From Bacteroidales bacterium (lineage in GTDB: Bacteria > Bacteroidota > Bacteroidia > Bacteroidales > P3), in contig JAISUE010000079.1 of NCBI GenBank assembly GCA_031272245.1, positions 1-46,873 of the forward strand: a DNA stretch of 46,873 bases, read 5' to 3'. Below, piece by piece: positions 32,607 through 41,000 of this stretch. A model generated the notes under the pieces. The model did not search any database. It worked only from the letters and a program-made list of their open reading frames with translations, and was not told the DNA's origin. The position numbers were made by a program, and so were the translations under genes. The first letter of the stretch is position 1. Every line of letters begins with the position of its first letter.

Positions 32607-33614
32607 ATGAAAAGACGTTTATTTATAGTGCTTGTAGTCTTGATGATTAGTACTTTTGGAGCAAAAAGTCAAGATCCGCATTTTTCGCAGTTTTATGCTT
32701 CTCCACTTTATACAAATCCTGCATTGGCGGGTACTGTTGTTTGTCCAAGAGCATCTGTGATTTATAGGAATCAGTGGCCGTCTATTAATTATGCCTTTAG
32801 AACTTTTGCGGCAAGTTATGACCAATATTTTGATATACTTGCAGGAGGTATTGGTATTATGGTAATGAGTGATGCCGAAAGTAAATTTTTTACTACAAAT
32901 ATGGCGGCTTTAATGTACTCATTAAGGTTAAAATTAACAGATGATATATTTTTAAATTTGGCTGTACAAGGAAGTTTTACTAATCGCAGTTTAGATTGGA
33001 CTGCACTTACCTTTGGAGACCAGATTGATCCGCGTTATGGTTTTCTGAACACTGTTAGTAATGCAGTTAAACCTAGCGATTTAAGTTCTACTTATTTTGA
33101 TGTTGCTGCAGGTTTTGTCTTTTATGGAGAGGAGTGGTATGCAGGTTTTTCTGCGCATAATATAACGCAACCAAACACAGGATTGAGTTCGTTAAATAAT
33201 ATTCCGATACGTTTTACAGGTCATGCAGGAATGAATTTTAATATAAGTAGAGATAAAAGAAGAACGAATGCTTTCTTTGGTGCGCCTGTTATTTCTCCTA
33301 ATGTTATATATGATTATCAAAATGGTATGCATAAATTAAATATTGGGTTGTATTTGGATTGGAGTCCATTTATTGTAGGAACTTGGTTTAGGCATCCTTT
33401 AACGGCTTATGAAGGGGTAAGTGCTGAACCTGATGCTGTTGTTGTTTTATTTGGAGCTCAATGGGAACAATTTAAAATAGGTTATTCTTATGATATAACT
33501 ATTTCTTCTTTGGCAAATGCGTCAGGGGGAGCACATGAAATTTCAGCTTCTTATTTGTTCCCTTGTCCAGAAAAACGTAAGAAGGTGAAATCTATTAGAT
33601 GTCCATCTTTCTAA
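32607..33614 (+). CDS. PorP/SprF family T9SS membrane protein
   Basis: A 335-residue outer-membrane protein with a signal peptide (MKRRLFIVLVVLMISTFGAKSQ). The motif DPHFSQFYASPLYTNPALAGT directly behind the signal is the hallmark of PorP/SprF, a barrel that associates with the type IX secretion and gliding machinery. SAHNITQPNTGLSS and the closing strands (FKIGYSYDITISSL, GAHEISASYLFPC) are also typical. The ATG at 32607 is chosen because a -7-like TAATATTG (32554-32561) overlaps an upstream in-frame start at 32559. It is followed after 57 bp by a GldJ-like lipoprotein gene. SprF-type paralogs often pair with particular cargo, so equating this one with the core PorP is not certain. Confidence 0.88.
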   Translation: MKRRLFIVLVVLMISTFGAKSQDPHFSQFYASPLYTNPALAGTVVCPRASVIYRNQWPSINYAFRTFAASYDQYFDILAGGIGIMVMSDAESKFFTTNMAALMYSLRLKLTDDIFLNLAVQGSFTNRSLDWTALTFGDQIDPRYGFLNTVSNAVKPSDLSSTYFDVAAGFVFYGEEWYAGFSAHNITQPNTGLSSLNNIPIRFTGHAGMNFNISRDKRRTNAFFGAPVISPNVIYDYQNGMHKLNIGLYLDWSPFIVGTWFRHPLTAYEGVSAEPDAVVVLFGAQWEQFKIGYSYDITISSLANASGGAHEISASYLFPCPEKRKKVKSIRCPSF

Positions 33615-33671
33615 TTTTGAGAAAAGATAATAAAATAAAAATTAAATCGTATATATATAAAATTATAGAGT

Positions 33672-35198
33672 ATGAAAATTAAATTAATTAACAGGCTTGT
33701 TTTAACGATCGCAATAACAGCTTTGTTCGCTTCTTGTGGAGGCAGTGGAAACGTATCACCAACAACAGGTTGGGTTTATGATGATTCTGAATGGGGAGGT
33801 TTTGAATCTGCAAAATCTAACGGTCAAATGACTCCTCCTGGAATGGTCTTTATTGAAGGTGGTAATTTTCTTATGGGTAGCCAGCAAGATAAGGTTACAA
33901 ATGATTGGAATAATCAACAACGCAGAGTAACGGTTACATCTTTCTTTATGGATGAATGTGAAATAACAAACATTGATTATAGAGAATATTTAGATTGGTT
34001 GCGACGTGTGTATCCAGATTATCCAGAAATATATCGCCGTGCTTTGCCAGATACACTTTGTTGGAGACAAAAATTAGAATATGTAGAGGATATGGTTGAT
34101 TATTATTTCCGTCATCCTGAATATGCAGATTTTCCGGTTGTTGGGGTTTCATGGTTGCAAGCTAATGATTATTGTGCATGGAGAACGGATAGAGTTAATG
34201 AAAAGATATTAATTGATGCAGGTGTTTTAGAGTTGAGTGTGATGGAACAAAATAATGATAACGTTTTTATAACCGATGCTTATTTGGCTGGTCTGTATGA
34301 AGGAGTAGTTTCTAAACCAATAGAAGATCTTGATCCTAATTCGCAAGGAGAACGTGTTGCAAGAATGGAAGATGGTATTTTATTACCTAAATTTCGTTTG
34401 CCAACCGAAGCTGAATGGGAATTTGCTGCTTGGGGTTTAATAGGCAATACGATTGAAGAACGACAAGTTGATAGCCGTGTTTATCCTTGGAATGGCTATG
34501 TTACACGCAGCGATGACAAAAAATATTATGGACAAATGCTTGCAAACTTTAAGCGAGGAAGGGGTGATGCTATGGGAGTTGCCGGTGCTTTAAACGACCA
34601 TTATAGTTATACAAATCCCGTTACTTTCTATTTTCCGAATGATTATGGTTTGTACAATATGGCAGGTAATGTTGCAGAATGGGTAAGCGATGTTTATCGT
34701 GCAGAAACAGCACAGGATGCTTACGATATAAATCCTTTTAGAGGGAATGTTTATATGACTAAAGTACTTGACGCAGATGGTTTAATTTCTGAAAAAGATT
34801 CTTTGGGTCGTATTGCTTATAGAGAAGTTACCGTTGCAGAAAATATAAATCGCACTAATTACAAACAGGCAGATAACATAAATTATTTGGATGGTGATTT
34901 ACAATCTCAAATTGCTAATGATTGGAAAGCTGCTAATAATGATGAAAGTGATATTGATATGGCAAGCAGTATGGATGAAGAAGATGGAGTACAGGTAAAA
35001 AGCGTAACAGATGGAATGTATGAATACAACAAAACATCTTTAATTAGTGATAGATCAAGAGTTGTTAAAGGTGGTTCGTGGGCAGATAGAGCATTTTATT
35101 TAAGTCCGGGTGAAAGACGTTATTTAGATCAATCTAAATCTGCTCCTTGGATAGGTTTTCGTTGTGCAATGGATGTGGTAGGTTCGCAAGAAAGATAG
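33672..35198 (+). CDS. gldJ: GldJ-like gliding/T9SS lipoprotein
   Basis: The 508-residue lipoprotein (lipobox FASC, then GGSGN) has the formylglycine-generating-enzyme-like fold of GldJ/GldK. Its sequence follows GldJ: TGWVYDDSEWGGFES, MVFIEGGNFLMGSQQDKVTNDWNN, RRVTVTSFFMDECEITNIDYREYLDWL, FPVVGVSWLQANDYCAWRTDRVNE, and near the end RVVKGGSWADRAFYLSPGERRYLDQ and IGFRCAMD. GldJ is required for gliding and for GldK stability in Flavobacterium; the enzyme active-site cysteines of true formylglycine enzymes are not retained in family members. It pairs with the PorP-like gene. GldL, GldM and GldN do not follow; a perfect terminator does. Confidence 0.85.
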   Translation: MKIKLINRLVLTIAITALFASCGGSGNVSPTTGWVYDDSEWGGFESAKSNGQMTPPGMVFIEGGNFLMGSQQDKVTNDWNNQQRRVTVTSFFMDECEITNIDYREYLDWLRRVYPDYPEIYRRALPDTLCWRQKLEYVEDMVDYYFRHPEYADFPVVGVSWLQANDYCAWRTDRVNEKILIDAGVLELSVMEQNNDNVFITDAYLAGLYEGVVSKPIEDLDPNSQGERVARMEDGILLPKFRLPTEAEWEFAAWGLIGNTIEERQVDSRVYPWNGYVTRSDDKKYYGQMLANFKRGRGDAMGVAGALNDHYSYTNPVTFYFPNDYGLYNMAGNVAEWVSDVYRAETAQDAYDINPFRGNVYMTKVLDADGLISEKDSLGRIAYREVTVAENINRTNYKQADNINYLDGDLQSQIANDWKAANNDESDIDMASSMDEEDGVQVKSVTDGMYEYNKTSLISDRSRVVKGGSWADRAFYLSPGERRYLDQSKSAPWIGFRCAMDVVGSQER

Positions 35199-35218
35199 TA
35201 ATATAGAAAATAAATATA

Positions 35219-35255
35219 AAATAGCGTTTCGGATTTCCGAAACGCTATTTTTTTG
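35219..35255 (+). terminator. Strong intrinsic terminator after gldJ
   Basis: ATAGCGTTTCGGA (35221-35233) pairs perfectly with TCCGAAACGCTAT (35236-35248); T6 follows. An A-rich left side may allow it to serve the convergent pfk gene too. Confidence 0.92.
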
Positions 35256-35390
35256 TTTAAAACATTTCTGATAATTATGGGTGAAGATATAGCAGTACAA
35301 AACTATTTTTTGCCTGATTAGCCGTTTTTTATATTTTCACTCATTTTGTACTTTTCTATTTACCATCCATAATTTATTACATTATTTTTA

Positions 35391-36626
35391 TTACTCTTCC
35401 GGGACTATAACCGGAAAATCATAATCAAATTCAGGTGAACAAGGATTACCTATGATACGACTTAAAAAATCAATATACATAGGCGTAAAACGAAATGTAT
35501 TAGAGTCAAAATATTCATTGGGTAAAGGTCTGTTACCAATAGACCCCATATCTATTGATGAACAGTTAAATTCTTCAAGTTCCTGATAAGTACAAACTCT
35601 ATTCAAAACAGGCATTTGCCCATACTGTTCTCTCAAAAGTAAATCTACAACCTTATCCGCTAACGTCTGAGTAAGCCTTCTGTCGTATTCACTGCACATT
35701 CCGCCACGAGGATAATAACCTGTGATTTGAGAACGAGCATCAATTTTCAACTTTGAAGAAATCTCCGATGCAATCAAACCACTGATTCCACCCAAACGAG
35801 AGTGTCCATATTCGTCCTGTTCGTTGGAAGCATTTACTACCTCACACTGACCTGTTTCATCATTATACCATCTAACACCTTCGGAAACAGGAATAATTAA
35901 CGTTTTTTTTGCACTTCTCAAATATGTTTCCTTAACGCTTTCGAGGAAAAAATCTTTTCTTTGTTTTGTCATTTCCACTTCAGGCACAAGACAAAGAGAG
36001 CCACTGCCAAAAACACCTGCTCCTGTCAACCAACCTGCATCACGTCCCATCACTTCCATAACCATAATTCTTGAATGACTTTCGGCTGTTGTCTTTAAAC
36101 GGGAAGCAAATTCAGCAATACTTTTTGCTGCTGTTGGAAAGCCTGGACAAATAACAGCATCTATGGTTTTATCTTCAAACGTATGCCACGTTCTTGTTTT
36201 TAAATCATTGTCTATTGTTTTGGGAAAACCAATAACGGGTATGCCTTCACTTTCATAAAGTCTTTTCGCAGCCCCATTAGTATCATCTCCTCCAATAGTA
36301 ACAAGCACATCTATTTTATAACGCTGCAGGTTTCGCAATACTTGAGGCACTCTGTTTTCATTATTCTTTTTTGAAGGAAAAGGATTTGTACGGGAAGAGC
36401 GTAAAGCTGTTCCTCCATATAAACCATTGTAAGTTTGATTTGATAAATCAACAATATCTCCGTCTCCTAATAAGCCTTTCCAACCTTGACGTACACCAAA
36501 AACTTTAAAACCTAACATTGATGCACGGTTTCTTACGGCTTCTATACTTGAATTTATTGCAGGCGTATCACCTCCTCCACTAAGAATAGCAAGAGTTTTA
36601 CCTTTAAATAATTTGTGTTCTCTCAT
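35391..36626 (-). CDS. pfp: Phosphofructokinase, sequence features of the PPi-dependent type
   Basis: A 411-residue phosphofructokinase that phosphorylates fructose 6-phosphate in glycolysis. LAILSGGGDTPAINS begins the nucleotide/PPi site; VLVTIGGDDTNGAA and PKTIDNDL are diagnostic: Asp in place of Gly after GGD, and Lys in PKTIDND instead of Gly (PGTIDND), both changes associated with use of pyrophosphate instead of ATP. VMEVMGRDAGWLT and YYPRGGMCSEYDRRL carry substrate-binding residues. It should therefore work reversibly with PPi, although biochemical exceptions are known. A -7-like TACTTTTA lies on the minus strand at 36659-36652. It is convergent with gldJ. Confidence 0.9.
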   Translation of the reverse strand: MREHKLFKGKTLAILSGGGDTPAINSSIEAVRNRASMLGFKVFGVRQGWKGLLGDGDIVDLSNQTYNGLYGGTALRSSRTNPFPSKKNNENRVPQVLRNLQRYKIDVLVTIGGDDTNGAAKRLYESEGIPVIGFPKTIDNDLKTRTWHTFEDKTIDAVICPGFPTAAKSIAEFASRLKTTAESHSRIMVMEVMGRDAGWLTGAGVFGSGSLCLVPEVEMTKQRKDFFLESVKETYLRSAKKTLIIPVSEGVRWYNDETGQCEVVNASNEQDEYGHSRLGGISGLIASEISSKLKIDARSQITGYYPRGGMCSEYDRRLTQTLADKVVDLLLREQYGQMPVLNRVCTYQELEEFNCSSIDMGSIGNRPLPNEYFDSNTFRFTPMYIDFLSRIIGNPCSPEFDYDFPVIVPEE

Positions 36627-36730
36627 TCGGTAATTATATTTTTTCTGACTGTAAAAGTATAAAAATTTATTTTACTTGAAATACAGACAGTTCTCTCTTA
36701 ATTTATAAATAATTGAAAATGGAAAATAAG

Positions 36731-36772
36731 TAAAAAACAAAAGAACTCACACAATTAAGTGCGAGTTCTTTT
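36731..36772 (-). terminator. Intrinsic terminator for the outer-membrane barrel gene
   Basis: AAGAACTCACAC (36741-36752) pairs with GTGCGAGTTCTT (36759-36770) with one mismatch and a 6-nt loop; the minus strand continues with a T-rich run. T residues on the other side make it bidirectional. Confidence 0.85.
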
Positions 36773-36802
36773 TGAGTTTAACTTCTAAAATCAATCTTTA
36801 TT

Positions 36803-37477
36803 TTAGAATTTAAAACCAACACTAACCATAATGTTGTTGTTCTTTACACTCTCATCTCCATCATTTAGTGTAGCGGCAAAATTAGTTATACCCAAATTAT
36901 AACGGGCACTAACAAAAAAGTGTCCAAAATCCCAACCTGCACCAAAACCAACACCAAAATCAAAAACATTGTAATCATCACCTGACTTCAAATCTACTGA
37001 TGGTGTTTTTTCTTCTGTTGAACCTATTTTTACAACAGTTTCATCTGTTGATGCTCCAATACAAAAACCAAACTGAGGACCTGCTTCAATAAATAAGCCT
37101 CCAAAAGGATAAAATTTAAGCATCAATGGAACTTGGATGTAATTTGCTGTTAATCCGCCTGTAACTTCATAATCAACTAAAACCGGTATTGTTCCTTCAT
37201 AACTTATTCTAAAGCCTTGCATTGAATACATTGGTTCAAGAGAAACTCCTAACAAACGATTGATTCTGTACTCAAAAATCAAACCTGCATGAAAACCAAA
37301 CTTTAATTTTGGTTCATTTGGTTCATCAACATCATAACTGAAAGACATGTTAGAAAGATTTAATCCGCCTTTTACACCAAAGGCAAATCTTTTGTCCAAA
37401 TGTGATGTTTGTGCATTTGCATTGAAGGCTGCAAACATTGTAGTTGCGATAACTACTGCCATTAAAATTTTTTTCAT
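36803..37477 (-). CDS. Porin-family outer-membrane beta-barrel protein (PorT/OMP_b-brl type)
   Basis: The 224 residues open with a signal peptide (MKKILMAVVIATTMFAAFNANAQ). FAFGVKGGLNLSNMSFSYD, FGFHAGLIFEYRINRLLGVSLEPMYSMQG, YIQVPLMLKFYPFGGLFIEAGPQFGFCIGA, FDFGVGFGAGWDFGHFFVSARYNLGITN and a C-terminal strand ending in Phe (MVSVGFKF) match the Bacteroidota beta-barrel domain found in PorT-like proteins. PorT itself takes part in T9SS, but many paralogs exist, so no role is assigned. It has its own promoter box and terminator. The repeat array 4 lies upstream, between it and the giant protein gene. Confidence 0.82.
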   Translation of the reverse strand: MKKILMAVVIATTMFAAFNANAQTSHLDKRFAFGVKGGLNLSNMSFSYDVDEPNEPKLKFGFHAGLIFEYRINRLLGVSLEPMYSMQGFRISYEGTIPVLVDYEVTGGLTANYIQVPLMLKFYPFGGLFIEAGPQFGFCIGASTDETVVKIGSTEEKTPSVDLKSGDDYNVFDFGVGFGAGWDFGHFFVSARYNLGITNFAATLNDGDESVKNNNIMVSVGFKF

Positions 37478-37504
37478 AAACTAATATGTATTAAAATTAG
37501 ACTG

Positions 37505-37512
37505 CAAATATA
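37505..37512 (-). promoter_or_regulatory. -7 promoter box (TATATTTG) for the outer-membrane barrel gene
   Basis: On the minus strand TATATTTG lies 27 bp before the start at 37477. Confidence 0.5.
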
Positions 37513-37718
37513 ATAATTTTTGATAATTATTTATATTTATTATAATGTTTTATAAAGAGTGCTGAATAATTCAGATAGAAAATAGATTAAACTTGCAATG
37601 CTTAAAAGATATTTCACTTTTATAAAATATTGTTTTTTCTTTACGACAACTTTTTCAACAGTCTAAATATTTTACATGACCTTTTAATATGGTTTCCGTT
37701 TATGAGATCAAAATTTTG

Positions 37719-37826
37719 CAATCAAGATTTTAAGTTTTAAAATCAAGTTTTTAATTTCTAAAATCAAGATTTTTATTATGTATAATCAAGATTTTATGAG
37801 CGATAATAATGATTTTTATGGTGATA
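37719..37826. repeat. 21-bp tandem array 4 (about 5 units)
   Basis: ATCAAG recurs at 37721, 37742, 37763 and 37785 (steps 21, 21, 22), and a worn unit (ATAATGATTTTTATG) follows at 37806. Two units hold the near-perfect dyad AAAATC-aa-GATTTT. The array is in the 622-bp space between the divergent barrel gene and the giant protein gene, which holds no gene; otherwise the space is AT-rich and carries the two promoter boxes. It is the shortest and most AT-rich of the four arrays, so chance periodicity is harder to rule out here. Confidence 0.65.
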
Positions 37827-38057
37827 ACAGAGATAGCATTGCCTTAAATAATAATAACTTACATCAAAACGGCGATTTTCTCCTGAAAACAATGATTACT
37901 CCTATTGAAAAAATTTATTTCCATTTTCATAAACTTTTTCTGCAACTCTAAAATTTATCTTTTTGTTAAATTTTTGTAATACATAATGTTATATACTTCA
38001 TACAAAAAAAATCATTATTATTTTTGTTCAAAAATGTTTTTATTTGATTTTTTTTTG

Positions 38058-38065
38058 TACATTTG
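38058..38065 (+). promoter_or_regulatory. -7 promoter box (TACATTTG) for the giant protein gene
   Basis: TACATTTG matches TAnnTTTG and lies 34 bp before the ATG at 38100; a TTTG at 38043-38046 is too near for a -33 element. Confidence 0.5.
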
Positions 38066-38099
38066 ACGCCCCAAATTATTTATTTTAAATTTATTTATT

Positions 38100-41000
38100 A
38101 TGAAACGATTAATGTTTTTTTTAATGGCAATAGTCTTTGCCATTCAAGGATGGTCGCAAGAAATCATCCAAATAGGTACGGGAACTACGAATTCATCTTC
38201 TTATATTCCTTGGTACTATAATTACAACAACACTTATTCACAACAGTTATTCACTGCTGCTGAAATTATTGCCGCCAACGGAGGAACTACTCCTACGAAT
38301 TTGACAATGACTTCATTAGCATGGAATTTCACTGCGACTACTACCCGTCAATATATTCATATTTTGATAGGCAGTACAGCGGCAACTACTTTATCAGCGT
38401 GGGTTGCCCCAACAAGTTTTGTTGAAGTTTATTCTTCACAGGAAGAAACGTTCAATCCCGGATGGAATTTTATTGATTTTGATTCATCTTTTGTTTGGGA
38501 CGGAACAAGTAATATTGTTGTAACGGTAATCAGTTACTTTCCCTATGGTGGTTCTACTCCTCATGCTTCAAGTTGTGCTCAATCATCTGCTACTTCAATG
38601 AGTAGATACCATTATACTGACGGCACGACAGGCGTTCCTTATTACAGTACTACTGCCAATCCAACATCAGCAGGAACAAGTGTAGCTTACAGAAACACAA
38701 CCAAATTTGTTTTTGATGTTCCTCCTACATGTTTAAGACCTCAAACGGTAGCAATGGCAAACATCACTACAACTTCTGCCGACATTTCATGGACGCAAAG
38801 GTTGGGAAGCCCTGGCAGTGAATGGGAAATACAATACAAACCTGCTTCTGATACATCTTGGAGTGGTGCAAGTGTTGTTACTGAAAATGCGTATTCAAGC
38901 CCTTACACCCTTGTTTCAACTCTTAATGCTAATACCGCTTATGACATAAGAATAAGAGAAATTTGTGGTGTAGGCAGTGATGTTGGTATTGATTTTAGTA
39001 ACTGGGTTACGACTTCTTTCCGTACGGCTTGCGATTATATTACAACTTTGCCTTTTACAGAAAATTTTGATGCTTATGGTACAGGTACGGCAACATATTC
39101 AACATTTATCCCTTGCTGGAATAAATTAACTACTTATACAGACAGACCTTATTTAAGCAATACTTATTATCATTCTGCACCTGCTTCAGTGTATTTTTAT
39201 GCAGGTTCAGGAACATATAACATTGCAATCACACCGCCTTTTGATGCATCAATTCCTGTTAATACCTTAATGGCGACTTTTTGGTATAGGACTACTAATC
39301 CAACCGACAGGCTTATAGTAGGTGTAATGACAGACCCAACAAATGCAACAACTTTTGTACCTGTGGATACGGTTACAACTACTACAACAGCAACATGGGA
39401 AAACATAGAAGTGCCGTTAGCATCTTATACAGGTACAGGTCAGTATATAGCATTCAAAAACGAATACACTACTGCGACAGGTTATGGTTATGTAGATGAT
39501 TTGGTTATTGACATTATTCCTGCTTGCACTCGTCCTTCCGGTATTGTAGCATCAAACATCTCATCAACAGGTGCTGATATTTCATGGACATCTGCAAATG
39601 TTAGTGATATTGGCTGGAACTTCCTGTATAAAGAAAGTACGGCAACGAGTTATGATACTGTTTATGTAACATCAAGCCCTTATACATTGACAGGCTTAAC
39701 ACCAAATACACAATACGATGTTATTATGCTAACCGAATGTAGTGATGGCTCATTCTCAAATCCGGCTATTTATACTTTCCGTACGGCTTGTGGTTATATT
39801 ACAACATTTCCATGGATGGAAGACTTTGAAAGCAGTGCTAGTGGTTCTAATTTAGCTGCTATTCCTTCTTGTTGGGCAAGAAATACAAACTATTCAATTG
39901 CTTACTATCCTTATGTTTCTTCATCGTCATCAACTGCTTATTCAGGCTCGCAATATCTTTATTTTGCTTATGGAAGTTCTACATACCATACAGCAGCAAT
40001 AGCACCTCCTATAGACCCAAGTATAGATATAACTACATTGAGAGTTAAATTCAAAATGCGTTATTCTACTATTTATTCGGCAACAGGTTTGCAATTAGGA
40101 ATAATGACAGACCCAACCGATTGGTCAACTTTTGTTCCTGTTGGACCTCGTCAGGTAATTTCTGCTACTAATACATGGCAAGACAAAGAAGTGAGTCTTG
40201 CTTCTTATGTTCCAACAGATACAAACAATCCGGGTAATTATATAGCTTTGGCAACTATTGGAGATGGAGCAATGTATGCTTATGTTGACAATTTTATCAT
40301 AGAGGAACTCCCTACTTGTCCTGATATTTATAATGCTACTGTAACGGCACAATCTTCTTCTGCAATACTGGTAAGCTGGGCAAATATGGGAGAGGATGTA
40401 GAAATAGTTTATGGAGATGCTGCAACTTTTAACCTTGCAACTAATACTTGGGACAACTCTGTTATTGTACCAACAGGCACAACTTTACCTTATGTTTTGA
40501 ATGGATTAAGTGCTCAAACTACTTATAAAGTAGCATTAAGACATAACTGCGGAGGTGAATGGAGTAATGTGCTTACTGTTACAACTTTCCCTACTATGAC
40601 TGCAGGTATTGAAGAGTGGAGAGGTTATATGTTTAATTTAATTAGTTCGCCTCAAGGTACATGGGGTTCTACTTATTATGGCTTTGTTACTGAACCTGCA
40701 ATTTTTACAAGAGATGTAGGTTCCGGTGTATGGACAGGAACGACCGACAGCTTGACCGGCACACTTCCTACTGATTACTTTGCTGTTCGTTATCTGATGA
40801 CAAAAACGGTTGATTGTGGATATTACGAATTTAAAGTTTCAGGAAATAGTAATGGTGTTGATGACTTATGTCGTTTCACTTTAGATGGTGGATTAACTTG
40901 GGTAATTCCAGGTCCATGGACATCCGGCTGGACAGGAGTTCAAAGAGGTCAGCGTTATTTGGATGCAGGTACTCACAATTTCCAACTTGATTACGGAGAA

